Origin: Nyssa sinensis
Taxonomy: Eukaryota > Streptophyta > Magnoliopsida > Cornales > Nyssaceae
Length of the DNA: 64,000 nucleotides
Reading direction: 5' to 3'
Assembly: GCA_008638375.1 (NCBI GenBank)
Contig: CM018037.1
Coordinates: 34,209,076-34,273,075, forward strand
Shown: piece after piece, positions 51,047 through 61,346 of the stretch
Numbering within the stretch: the first letter of the stretch is position 1
Layout of the letters: every line of letters begins with the position of its first letter
Notes under the pieces: generated by a model
Told to the model about the DNA's origin: nothing
Seen by the model: the letters and a program-made list of their open reading frames with translations, nothing else
Database searches by the model: none
Position numbers and translations under genes: made by a program

Positions 51047-51319
51047 TGTTAGAAATATATTAGGGTTACCTAATATTATTGTGATATTAGGGTTAGGGTT
51101 AGCCGTCACATATATTATTGTGTAATGTCAGTAGGATTAGTTTGTTTACTTTATTTCTACTTTCCTTATTCAACCTCACGACTCTCCTATATAATGAGGA
51201 ATTGGTTTAATTTCTATCAATTCAATATAATACAATGTAATCCTTAGGGTTTTCCTATTTTCTCTCTCTCATTCTTCTCTTTCTTTCTTTTTTATTATAT
51301 TTTTTCTTTAATTTTAACA
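51047..51319. mobile_element. Nested solo LTR (copia-like)
   Basis: A 273-bp segment starts TGTTAGAAATATATTAGGG and ends TTTAATTTTAACA. It contains a TATA-like CTCCTATATAATGAGG and an AATACAATGTAATCC polyadenylation-like region. It is bordered by AATAT and AATAC, a five-base duplication with one mismatch. It interrupts the gag-like frame of the host element. Confidence 0.65.
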
Positions 51320-51396
51320 AATACTTGCAATGTATTTAATCTATTGGATATTGCATTGAAACGTTTATCAAAAGAATTTTATGAGAAAAAAGTTAA

Positions 51397-51714
51397 ATGG
51401 TTCTACCAGATAATAAGAAAGACAATACATTGAGCATATTGGATAATTTTGTTTGCACACAAAACAATCCACCACCATATAAGTTTTGGTTTGATTTTAT
51501 TTTGACATATAAAAATAAATCGTGGAACGGTTATGAACCTCCCATAAACATATATTGGGTGGTTGATTTTGAAAGAAATAAGTTTGACAAAAATAAAGGG
51601 ATTGATGGTTCAAAATTATTTTTAGAATTCATTTCAATTTGGGATGATTCATATAATGTGTTAAATTTAGATTCATATGATATTGACTGTTTCGTCAATA
51701 TTTATGAGGAATAA
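51397..51714 (+). pseudogene. Unrecognised internal reading frame of the LTR element
   Basis: The frame encodes about 105 residues, rich in Asp, Asn, Phe and Tyr (PPPYKFWFDFILTYKNKSW, NLDSYDIDCFVNIYEE), and continues beyond its stop as stop-ridden sequence of the same character. It matches no retroviral-type protein that I recognise. It is probably a decayed non-standard gene of the retroelement. Confidence 0.35.
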
Positions 51715-52739
51715 AATATTAGTTGTGAGGAAAGAAATATTTTGGAAGAAGAAAATAATTGTATGGTTGAAAGTTTGACTTTGGCTCATAGTGATAAAAA
51801 ATTTGAATTTGTTAGAAATTGCTTTTGGTGAATTGAGAGATGTTGAAGAATTATTTCGGCCTACCTAGTTTAAGAATTTAATTGTTAAGAAAGAATAAAG
51901 TTTTGCATGTTGTGGTATTGATGCAGTTGAAGATTTTAAAAATTTTGCCCTTACTACTTTGTTTGATTTGTCAAGCAATTTGGAATCACAACATAGTGAG
52001 ATTGAAGAACGTTTAAATCCAGAGTTTGTTGTTTTTGTTGGTATTGAGAATTTATTATTCGAGACCATGTTGATTTTGTAAAGACGAAATTTTTAGAATT
52101 TCAAGAATTTTTGAGAATTGAGAAGCCTAAATTGTTTGAAATTTGTGATGATAAATTCTTCTCGTACTACAATATTAGTTTGGATCTTAATAATTTTATT
52201 GGTGCAAATTTTGTTCGAAAAGTGATATTCTAAAATATTGGCGGGCTTTGTATAATTATGATGATGAAATTATTGACACGGATAATTGTTTTATTCATTT
52301 TGATTTTGATTGGACGAGCATGGATTTTTTCTTTGATCGTGTTGAACAAATTGAGAAGTTGTATGCCAAGTATAAGATTCGACCACATCCACGTATGAAG
52401 ATGAAGACAGATGATTGTTCCTGATTGTTGTCGTAAAAGCTTCTTGCAGCGACATAAATTGCTTTAAAAATTCTTGCTCATGAAGGTATTGGTGAAGCTA
52501 CTTTTGCGAGCTTGATTTAAGAGAGACATTGTTGGCCAATTAAACCAAGCTCATAAATTTTAAGAAATTTCTTAATTTGGTTTATTAAGTCTTAATAATA
52601 TTTGGAGTCTTTTTAGGTAGTCCTAATTGTAATTAGATTAATATTATAATGATAGTTAGTTTTTTAATTATAGTTAACTAAGATATACTAGTTTGTATGG
52701 AATTGGATGTCCTAATCACTATATGACTTAGAGTCAATG

Positions 52740-52775
<36 letters not shown>

Positions 52776-52976
52776 GTCCTTGTCACATTGAGTTGTAAGT
52801 TACAAAAATAATAAGTGGTAATCGAAAAAAAAAGGTAGTGAACCGAGATCTTGCACGGTGAGAGTGTATGTGTTTATGTAGTAAGCCAAGTTGTGGCTGC
52901 CATAACTGTGTGTGCCTATAAATCCGAAAGTTATGGGAGGTTATGCTAATATATTTAGTAATTTTTGGGTCTTACA

Positions 52977-54084
52977 TTTAGTATCAGAGTGATTTTAAAT
53001 CCTACAAGATTGTTTTTAAAATCGTCTTTTAAAAAAATATTTTTGAAAGCGTTTTTTAAAAAGACGTTTTTTTAAAATATTATTTTTAGGTCTTTTTTAA
53101 AAGTGTCTTTTGAAAAAATGCTTTCAAACATTTTTTTTTTTAATTTTTCAAAAAATTTGATAATTTTGGGAGACATGTCTCCACTTAATTCCTTAATTAG
53201 TCTGGCACATAAAAACTAAGAATAAATATAAAAAAATAAAGACTTTTTGTGATAAATTTGCTAATAAATTAAGAAGAAAATTAGTACTTGCTACATGGTA
53301 GAAAATTTTTTTCATCAAATAATCAGTATGTATAGAATAAATCCATCAATACAAAATCCATCAATATTCAAACTATCACTGCAAGCTGATCATCAAGCAA
53401 TTTAATTTTATGACGCTAATTTATACATGGATAAAACTCTATTTGTGCTGCCGCACACTGTATCATAACTGCTGCAATAACACAACAATAAGAAGGCTCA
53501 TCAACCTATCCATCTCTCTCTCTCTCTATGGATAGCTCTTTCTCACTGTAGAAATGTGTACGTGAAGGAGGTATTGAAAGTATGGATGAGAAAGTCGGTC
53601 TGCCACTGCACGACGGTAATGAAGAGCGGCCAACCTGCCACCGACGACGATAAACTTCAAACGGCAGTCACTCTTGCATGGGACCCATCAATTGGAACTC
53701 TACGAACCCAAAGTGGATATATATAATGAATGCAAACCAGATCCAACTGTTTGGTGAGGTGCCCTTAGTCCATGTCCAACAAATCCATCGATACCATTCA
53801 AAGGAGCTTGACTCAAGACTTCATATGGTGCAGTGCAGTTTCCAACTTATCAAAATCTCCACTATTGATTCCTTAATTAATCTGACACATCAAAATTAAA
53901 AATAAATATAAATAAATAAAGACTTTTGTGATGAATTTGTTAATAAATAAAGAAGAAAATTAATACTTGTTACATGGTAGGAAGTTTCTTTGGTCAAATA
54001 ATCAATCAATAAAAAAAAAGTCAATGAACCAAAACTTTCCAGCAAAGCCGCCAGAAAATTCAAGGAGTTTGAAGCTTCTAGAGG
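52977..54084. other. Spacer between the LTR element and the CXE2 upstream block
   Basis: No gene is supported. A 150-bp stretch at about 53188-53340 recurs at 53868-54015 (CCTTAATTAGTCTG.CACAT, TTGCTACATGGTAG) as a direct repeat. Between the two lies a GC-richer 400-bp patch (53460-53860) with an imperfect CCATCTCTCTC/GGATAG hairpin and no recognisable product. Just after 52994 there are runs of alternating A and T tracts. Confidence 0.5.
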
Positions 54085-54430
54085 CCAAATAATTCTAATG
54101 AAAGATTTATTGTCATCTTCAGGTACTGCATAAAAAATAATAGGTGGTGGTAGTGTGTTAAAGAAGTCGAAACAAAAATGTTTTCTTTATTTTTAAAATC
54201 AAACTTGCTTGGCCTTTGTCATTTGTTTCTGAATTTTTAGATTATTTCTATACAACTAATATTACAATGAGAAAAGGTCAACATGTTTTGGCTTGCATTT
54301 CGAAGGGACCAGTAGCTTTGAATGCTTATACACTATATATATATATATATATATAGTCGATTTATAGGGGCCGTATTGACTTTAAACTCTTTTGGGTTTA
54401 TCATTTTGTTTATTTATCCATTGAGAAAGA
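54085..54430 (+). promoter_or_regulatory. CXE2 upstream region (shared CXE/CYP block)
   Basis: This block repeats the 49410-49925 and 62040-62690 sequences. It ends in TGAATGCTTATACACTATAT, a TA tract, and GGGTTTATCATTTTG followed by ATTGAGAAAGAGATA. The last two phrases and TGAATGCTTATACACTA are also found directly upstream of the P450 start (59320-59451). It is the presumed promoter and transcription start area of CXE2. Confidence 0.65.
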
Positions 54431-54439
54431 GATACAGAG

Positions 54440-54451
54440 ATGAAGGGTTAG
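54440..54451 (+). promoter_or_regulatory. Four-codon uORF in the CXE2 leader, CYP89A-start-like
   Basis: ATG AAG GGT TAG lies 74 bp upstream of the CXE2 ATG. The 18 bases from here (ATGAAGGGTTAGTTCATA) align with the first six codons of the P450 (ATGGAAGCTTGGTTCATA). It may reduce CXE2 translation. Confidence 0.6.
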
Positions 54452-54525
54452 TTCATAATATATAGCAGCAGAAAGGCCTCCACAATCACCTCCTAATCCT
54501 GTGTCAACAACATCGTCCAGCCAAA

Positions 54526-55518
54526 ATGTCTGATCAAACAGCTTCAACCAATCCAACCGTCGATTCAAATGAATCTCCCTTAATCGTCCTCAACCCCGAC
54601 GGTTCCGTCACCCGCCATCTCATATTCCCGAGCACCTCCGCCACAGTTGATCCCAACCACCCCTCTCGGGTCCTCACCAAAGACGTGACCCTCAACCAAT
54701 CTAACGACACCTGGCTCCGAATATTCCTACCCCGGCATGTACCTGATTCTTCCCCACCCTGCAAACTACCTCTCGTAGTTTACTATCATGGGGGAGGGTT
54801 CATCTTTGGCAGTGCAGCCTCAACTCCATGCCACGACTTTTGCACCATCATCGCCACTGAAATCCCCTCCGTTGTTGTCTCCGTCGAGTACCGCCTTGCT
54901 CCGGAACATCGGCTGCCTGCAGCGTATGATGATTGCGTGGAGGTGCTGCACTGGATCAAAACCAGTGATGATGAATGGTTGACTAAATTTGCTGACTTTT
55001 CAAATTGCTATCTCATGGGCACGAGTGCAGGTGGTAACATAGCCTACCATGCAGGACTACGTGCAGCTGCAAAGGTTGATGATCTGGAGCCGTTAAAAAT
55101 AAAAGGGCTGATATTGCACCATCCATTCTTCGGTGGTATGGAGAGGACCGGCTCGGAAATGAGATTGGCCAACGACGAGATATTGCCGGTGCGTGTTAGC
55201 GATCTCATGTGGGACTTGGGTTTACCAATTGGCGCTGACCGTGATCATGAGTATAGCAATCCGACGGTTGGAGGAGGATCACAGCTGTGTGATCGAATTA
55301 GGACACTGGGGTGGAAGGTTATGGTGACGGGCTGTGATGGAGACCCGTTGATCGACCGTCAGATTGAATTGGGGAAGATGTTGGAAGACAAGGGCGTACA
55401 AGTGGTGGGTAAGTTTGGTGAGGGAGGTCATCATGGGGTAGAGATTTTTGATCCCTCCAAAGCTAAGGCACTGTGTGGGGTGATGAAAGATTTAATGTCA
55501 TATTCAGCTGCTGCATAG
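54526..55518 (+). CDS. Carboxylesterase CXE2 (alpha/beta hydrolase, plant class I CXE family)
   Basis: Intronless, 330 residues. HGGG is at 88-91. The triad reads as S167 (GTSAGG), D273 (CDGDPLID) and H303 (GGHHGVEIF). The family usually hydrolyses small carboxylic esters. It is very similar to CXE3 (62768), with conserved leader and 3' flank, so the two are recent tandem duplicates. CXE1 is a more distant paralogue. Residue 277 is Asp, as in AeCXE1 from memory. No signal peptide is seen, suggesting a cytosolic enzyme. The leader contains a short uORF. The natural substrate cannot be deduced. Confidence 0.94.
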   Translation: MSDQTASTNPTVDSNESPLIVLNPDGSVTRHLIFPSTSATVDPNHPSRVLTKDVTLNQSNDTWLRIFLPRHVPDSSPPCKLPLVVYYHGGGFIFGSAASTPCHDFCTIIATEIPSVVVSVEYRLAPEHRLPAAYDDCVEVLHWIKTSDDEWLTKFADFSNCYLMGTSAGGNIAYHAGLRAAAKVDDLEPLKIKGLILHHPFFGGMERTGSEMRLANDEILPVRVSDLMWDLGLPIGADRDHEYSNPTVGGGSQLCDRIRTLGWKVMVTGCDGDPLIDRQIELGKMLEDKGVQVVGKFGEGGHHGVEIFDPSKAKALCGVMKDLMSYSAAA

Positions 55519-55559
55519 AGAAAACCATTGGTGATGCAGAGAAATTGTATCACCCATCG

Positions 55560-55915
55560 TGTCTGCTAATGTCGTGTGACCGGATTTATAATATAATGTT
55601 ATTTGTTTAAGATGTTTGATTTTAAAAAATATAAAAATAATACTTGTCTACATAATAGAATATGATTGACGGGATTTATGGATAAGTTGACGTCAAATAT
55701 TGTTGTTATGGAATGAATAGTAATTGTAATGTTTGGAGGTGTTTTCTGAATAAAATTGGAAAAATAAAATGTTTTTTTTATTTTTAAAATCAAACTTGTT
55801 GGTTTTTGTCATTTGTTTGTGTGTTTAGATTATTTTTATACCATTAATATTCCAAAGAGAAAAGGTTAACATTTTGTGGCATGCATGAGGGAGAGGAGTT
55901 ACAGTAGCTTAGGAA
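55560..55915. repeat. CXE2 3' flank with a decayed upstream block
   Basis: The first part (TTATAATATAATGT, AATATGATTG, GAATGAATAGT.ATTGTAATG) matches the CXE3 3' flank at 63805-64000. The second (ATTTTTAAAATCAAACTTG, TTGTCATTTGTTTGTG, GAGAAAAGGTTAACATTTTG) is another copy of the CXE-type upstream block. Here it leads to no gene. Confidence 0.75.
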
Positions 55916-58439
55916 CTATACTTTTTTTAATAATTTTTTTTAAAAAAAGTTAATCTCACATTGTTAGGTTTTGTTGCAAAATGGATGTACTAGGTTCATT
56001 GAATACAGAAATTATTTCATTAGCCCCTTATGTGATTTGACAATTTTTATAATTTTAGTATTTCATAGAGTTCACATATTACTCATTGTATGACTAAAAT
56101 TATAAAAATCAAAATACATTTGACAAGTTTATGAAATATTTTCTCTCTGATCTAAGCTCCAAGGTCCCGTGTATGCTTATTAAAGAGTTGGATCGAGTCC
56201 ATACATGTGAGTCCAATTAACCGATCTAGATATACTTAGATGGATTCGAATCGGTCCTAAACTCGACTCATTTATAGACCTAATCTTGTGTATACGTATG
56301 CTCACATGAAAAAAATTTGTTAGGATGAGTTTATTTATGTGATTCTAAACAATTAAACCTTCCACATTTTTTATTTAGGAGGCAATAAAGCATTTTACGA
56401 AGTCCAATCTTGATTGTATAACAAGATTTGCACTCTAGTTTTGTCTCAGTTTCTATTTGCTTGAAAACAAGTTATGAGCACTTCAGCCTGTTGCCAGACA
56501 AACCACACGGTCTAAACAATTTATGGTTTGGATCAAGGTTAAAATAGTCTAGGTTTATTATTATTAGGAAAAATTACATTGATTTTTTTTAAAATTTATG
56601 ACAATTACACTGACCTCTTATGAGGTTTCTAAAATTATATTGATCTCTCTTACTTTATAAAATAATATACAGATACCTCTCTCTAGTCAATTTTTTTTTT
56701 TCAAAATAAAAAAAACCACTCCTTTTCATCATATTTTTTTCAATTTTTAAATTTTTTTTTTTAATTTTTAATTAAATATTGATAAAACCTTAAATTTCTT
56801 TTTATATAAATTAAAACTAAGTTATTAATCTTAAATTTGTTTTTAAATAAAAAAAATAAAAAAATCTTCAAAAAAAAGTTAGAACAAATTGGTCAAAATT
56901 GAAAAAACACAAAAATAAATAAATAAAAGGACAGTTTTGTCATTTTTGAAGAAAAAAATTGACAGAATAGAGATATTTATATATTATTTTTAAAAATAAG
57001 GAAGATCAGTGTAATTTCAGAATCTAAGTAGAATTCAGTGCAATTGTCATAAATCTCATATAAGATCACTATAATTTATTCTTATTATTATTATTTGATA
57101 CAAAAATTGGAGAAATAAATCTAATTATTACTTCTGTGCATGCAAGTTGCAGTGAAAAACTGAAACCATGAAATTGAGAATGAACATTCACATGACTCTA
57201 ATAGTATCTCAATCCTCCTCCTCCTCCTTTTTCTTCTTCTTATTATTATTGACCTAACAGTGATGGTGTCTAAAAAACAACCCATGATTAGTATCTATAA
57301 TTGAAAAAAAATTGCATTAACTTAAATAACAACATTTCATAAAGAGCTACAAATTATAAATGATCTAATAACAACGTTATTATTGATCTAATAATGAAAT
57401 TTTGTTGTATAAAGTCTGACAAAATGGATGAATTTGGACAAATTATAAATGAGTTGAATTTAAATATATTTAAACTCAAATGTAAATTACAATTAAAATA
57501 CAAATGCATCAAAATAAAACGGTTCAAATGTGAGTTGGTTGGTAACCCAAATTTGGTGTCAAACATTTATTTATCATTACTGCCTAACATCTCAGCTTTT
57601 AAAATTAATTGATGAAACCCAACAATGTAAATTATGTGTGAACAGTGTAAATTATGAGTCACACAAAAGCCACCATGATGGGTTCTTTTTTTTATATATG
57701 AATGTTTGTTTCGATATTTTTGAAATGTTTATTTGTGTATTTTCAAGTCTAAATATCTATTTCAAAAAAATTACAATGAGATTTTTTTTAAAAAATTTCT
57801 ATTTCAAAACCGTGCATTTTCTATTTATATAACGTATTTAATATTTTTAACAGTTCATTCAAATGTTATATTATCCTTCACCTAATGAATTTTTTGTTTT
57901 TTGAAAGATTTGAAAATGTGTTTTTTAATTATATTTTGTTATATATAATATAATATATATTTTTTTAATAAAATGTAGTAAATATATAACAAAATTTTAT
58001 TGAAACAATACATTACCACGTATTAATCATATCCTTAAAAAAAAATATCATTTAATGACACCTATGAGTACTTCAAGCTATTGTGTGATGGGTATTAATG
58101 CCTTAGTCCATTTTCAAGCTATTTATGTTCAAGAAGTGTCTCTATGAAAATTCATGTCATAAGAAATGGATTAAAGATTAGCCCAAAATAAGATGTCATT
58201 TTCATAATCCTTCTCCATCTTAAATAAAAGATAGAAAGAAAAAGGAATTTTTCAATTGATTGGAACAATTAAAGTCTAGCACATAGTGCTACTTCAAATT
58301 TTAAAATTTATTTCAATGTTACATTTTTTTAATTTGTATTCTGGATTTTTTAAAATAATAATATTAATTACATGATTTAAAATTTTACTAGTAATAAAGT
58401 GTGACAATTGTATTATATTATTTAAGATACAATTTTAGA
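55916..58439. other. Gene-free region
   Basis: No gene is supported. It contains the MITE at 56566-57082, a TTC-rich/TTA-rich tract near 57215-57250 and otherwise AT-rich DNA. Short frames near 57354-57830 have no recognisable motifs. Confidence 0.5.
56566..57082. mobile_element. MITE of the GGGTAAATTACACT family
   Basis: The left end GGAAAAATTACATTGAT and the right end CACTATAATTTATTC are imperfect inverted repeats extended by GACAATTACACTGA versus GTGCAATTGTCAT. TTATTATTA borders both ends and may be the target-site duplication. The core matches 23630 and 46505. Confidence 0.6.
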
Positions 58440-59140
58440 AAGCGTAAAATTACTCAAATTATTAGCAAATTGACCTATCAAAAATAAAAAAAATTTGTCT
58501 CTTCTATACACTCTTAAAGGATATGGTATTGAGGTGGAATAACCACATTAATTATTTGAATTAAACTTTTATTAATAATAAAATATTGCATCATCAGTAC
58601 TAAATCATTTGTATACAAATTTGAGAATTATAAAATTACTCAAATTATAGGCAAATTAGCCTATCCGAGATAAAAACATTCATCTCATTCATAGACTCTC
58701 AAATGATGTGATACTAACGTAAAATAACTACATTAATTACTTGAATTAAAATTTTATTACTGCATCAATTGGATACTTGGGAATTCTAGAATTACTCAAA
58801 TTATAGGCAAATTAATTTATTCGAAATAAAAAGATTCATACCATTCATACAATCTCAAATGATGTGGTACTAACGTGGAATAACCACGTTAATTACTTGA
58901 ATTAAAATTTTATTTGTAATACAATGTTGCATCGATACTACAACATTTGGGTTACAAATTTAAAAAATGTAAAATTACTCAAATTATAGTCAAATTGGTC
59001 TATTTAAAATAGAAAAATTCATCTCTTTCATACACTTTTAAATGATGTGATATTGACATAAAATAACCGCATTAATTACATAATTTAAAATTTATCAATA
59101 ATATAATATTATATTAATACTACATTATTTGAGGTACAAA
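58440..59140. repeat. Satellite-like tandem repeat, four units of about 160-185 bp
   Basis: Units begin with AAAATTACTCAAATTATAGG near 58447, 58632, 58789 and 58971. They share CAAATT.GCCTAT, TCATACACTCTCAAATGATGTG, TAAAATAACCACATTAATTA and CTTGAATTAAAATTTTATTA. The third unit is shorter. The array ends about 300 bp upstream of the P450. Confidence 0.9.
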
Positions 59141-59319
59141 TTTAAAAAGCACATTTCTCTTCGTACACATGACTCTAAATAAAATTATTACACATATATA
59201 TAAAAGGATTGGTCAAATTATTTTCTATAAAATACACATATTAAGTAACTTATTAAACATGGCTTCAAAACCCTATTAATTATGGAAAGCTTATGCACTG
59301 GGTACAACTAATCTAAATT

Positions 59320-59344
59320 GAATGCTTATACACTACACTCACAA

Positions 59345-59378
<34 letters not shown>

Positions 59379-59451
59379 TGAATGTTATCTTCATTAAAGA
59401 TATTTGGGTTTATCATTTTGGTTGTTCATCGATTGAGAAAGAGATATAGAT
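59320..59451 (+). promoter_or_regulatory. P450 promoter/leader, shared with CXE2 and CXE3
   Basis: TGAATGCTTATACACTA, a TA tract, GGGTTTATCATTTTG and GATTGAGAAAGAGATATAGA precede the ATG. All have counterparts in the same order upstream of CXE2. The transcription start is not known. Confidence 0.6.
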
Positions 59452-61047
59452 ATGGAAGCTTGGTTCATATTTCTGCTCTCGCTTTGCCTGTCAGCCGTCC
59501 TCATATCCCTCTTTTCCCCTCTTTTCCCTTCCTCCCCCGGTAAAAACAGCAAGAAGCTCCCACCGGGACCTCCAACCATTCCAATTATCGGCAACTTTCT
59601 ATGGCTCCGCAAGTCATCCTTCGATCTCGAACCCATCCTTCGGGATCTACGAGAGAAACTCGGGCCCCTCATCACTCTCCGGATAGGGTCACGACTGGCC
59701 ATCTTCGTAGGCAGCTACTCAGTCGCCCACCAAGCACTCGTCCAGAAAGCTTCCGTGTTCTCCGATCAGCCTAAACGCCTGGCGACAGGCCAAATCCTCA
59801 GCATCAATTCCGCTGCCTACGGCCCCACCTGGCGCCTCCTCCGCCGTAACTTGACCTCTGAGATTCTCCACCCCTCCCGCGTGAAGTCTTACTCCAACGC
59901 TCGCAAGTGGGTCCTGGGCATCCTTATGGACCGCCTTCTGAATTCAGAATCACAACAATCACAATCTGCCGAGGTAATGGTGGTCGATCATTTCCGATAC
60001 GCCATGTTCTGTCTGCTAACCTTCTTGTGCTTTGGCAATAAGCTTGACGAGAACCAAATCAAACAAATTGAAACCGCGCAGCGCCGATTGATATTGAGTT
60101 TTCGACGATTCAGCGTACTCAATTTCTGGCCGAAGGTGGGAAAGATTCTATTTCGCAACCGGTGGAATGAGCTCATAGAGATACGCCAGAATCGGGAGGC
60201 CGTGTTAATCCCTCTCATAAAAGCCCGAAAGGAAGTTGTGAGACAACGACAACATCAACAACAGGAAGGCAAGCAGAAAGAAGGAGGAGAAGACCATGGT
60301 GTGGTGGCGTACATAGACACGTTGGTGGATTTGGAGCTACCGGATGAGAAAAGGAAAGTCAAAGACGGCGAGATAGTAAGCCTGTGCGGGGCGTTTCTCA
60401 CCGCCGGCACCGATACAACGTCAACCACCTTGGAGTGGATTATGGCCAATCTCTTGAAGTACCCTCGCGTGCAGGCCAAACTTTACGAAGAGATCAGTGC
60501 CATTGTGGGACCACCGCCATCGCCTAGAAAATTGGGAAAAGAACAGCGGGTGGTCGTAACGGAGGAGGAACTGCAAATGATGCTATACCTGAAAGCAGTG
60601 GTGTTGGAAGGATTGAGGCGTCACCCGCTGGGACACTTTGTATTGCCCCACTCGGTGACGGAGGACGTGGAGTTGGATGGATACATCGTTCCCAAGAACG
60701 CCACCGTCAATTTCATGGTGGCGGAGATAGGATGGGACCCAAAGGTGTGGGATGATCCGATGGAGTTCAAGCCCGAGAGGTTCTTCAGTGCCGGAGTCAG
60801 AGAAGGAGAAGTGTTTGATATAACAGGAAGCAGAGAAATCAAGATGATGCCGTTCGGCGCCGGGAGGAGGATTTGTCTGGGATCTGGTTTGGCTCTACTT
60901 CACCTGGAATACTTCGTGGCCAATCTGATTTGGTATTTTGAATGGACGGCGGTTGATGATGTTAATCTATCAGAGAAGTTTGAGTTCACCGTTGTGATGA
61001 AGAATCCACTACGGGCCCACATCTCTCCTAGGACAAAAGAAGAGTAA
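59452..61047 (+). CDS. Cytochrome P450, CYP89A-like
   Basis: Intronless, 531 residues. Intronless structure is usual for CYP89A genes. The N-terminal membrane anchor is about 1-27, followed by a basic KNSKK stretch and the proline hinge LPPGPPTIPIIGN at 36-48. The I-helix motif AGTDTT is at 318-323, ExxR is E386-R389, PERF is at 441-444, and the haem loop FGAGRRICLG at 468-477 has Cys475 as iron ligand. A Gln/Glu-rich linker lies at about 264-282. The protein should be an ER-bound monooxygenase needing P450 reductase. One Arabidopsis CYP89A oxidises chlorophyll catabolites, but the substrate here is unknown. The leader is shared with CXE2/3 and the 3' flank with CXE1. Confidence 0.94.
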   Translation: MEAWFIFLLSLCLSAVLISLFSPLFPSSPGKNSKKLPPGPPTIPIIGNFLWLRKSSFDLEPILRDLREKLGPLITLRIGSRLAIFVGSYSVAHQALVQKASVFSDQPKRLATGQILSINSAAYGPTWRLLRRNLTSEILHPSRVKSYSNARKWVLGILMDRLLNSESQQSQSAEVMVVDHFRYAMFCLLTFLCFGNKLDENQIKQIETAQRRLILSFRRFSVLNFWPKVGKILFRNRWNELIEIRQNREAVLIPLIKARKEVVRQRQHQQQEGKQKEGGEDHGVVAYIDTLVDLELPDEKRKVKDGEIVSLCGAFLTAGTDTTSTTLEWIMANLLKYPRVQAKLYEEISAIVGPPPSPRKLGKEQRVVVTEEELQMMLYLKAVVLEGLRRHPLGHFVLPHSVTEDVELDGYIVPKNATVNFMVAEIGWDPKVWDDPMEFKPERFFSAGVREGEVFDITGSREIKMMPFGAGRRICLGSGLALLHLEYFVANLIWYFEWTAVDDVNLSEKFEFTVVMKNPLRAHISPRTKEE

Positions 61048-61167
61048 ACGATGTAGTGCATGTAGCAATGATTCCATGTGATGTGCAAGTGTGATGCTCA
61101 TGCATTTACGTGTGATGGAATTCAGAAGGGACCCATTATAATGGTTTTACTTGAAATTTTCATCTCA

Positions 61168-61197
61168 GGTGACATAAGAGATTTCGTTTCTCTTTGA
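61168..61197 (+). pseudogene. Terminal codons of a CXE gene downstream of the P450
   Basis: GGTGACATAAGAGATTTCGT continues to TCTCTTTGA and reads GDIRDFVSL-stop, against GAIRDFISL-stop at the end of CXE1. It lies 120 bp after the P450 stop. The rest of the esterase is absent, and the CXE1-type 3' flank follows directly. Confidence 0.85.
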
Positions 61198-61292
61198 AAT
61201 TGTGAAGCATTTCTGAAGTTTCAAAAGTCAGGCTTAGTTATCGTGTATGATGTCAAGATAAAACATTCAGTTTGATTCAACTTCATACCACC

Positions 61293-61346
<54 letters not shown>

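Larger units (their letters stand above)
50005..52976 (+). mobile_element. Non-autonomous LTR retrotransposon
   Basis: Two direct LTRs (50005-50434 and 52530-52976) start TGATGGTC/TGTTGGCC and end TCCTACA/TCTTACA. TGGTATCAGAGCC at 50437-50449 is a primer-binding site complementary to initiator-Met tRNA. A purine-rich GAGAGACA precedes the right LTR. The 2.1-kb interior carries no recognisable pol, only short frames (50943-51046 gag-like, and 51397-51714) followed by stop-ridden, coding-like sequence. The LTRs differ at many sites, so the insertion is old. The right LTR is followed by a second PBS-like TTTAGTATCAGAGTG, and no matching target-site duplication was found. Confidence 0.85.

Noticed and set aside
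51087..51102. Telomere-like TTAGGG repeats
   Set aside because: Only about two and a half units, inside a solo LTR; too short for an interstitial telomere.
53560..53680. GC-richer patch suggesting an exon
   Set aside because: All frames are short or interrupted and no known protein motif is seen.
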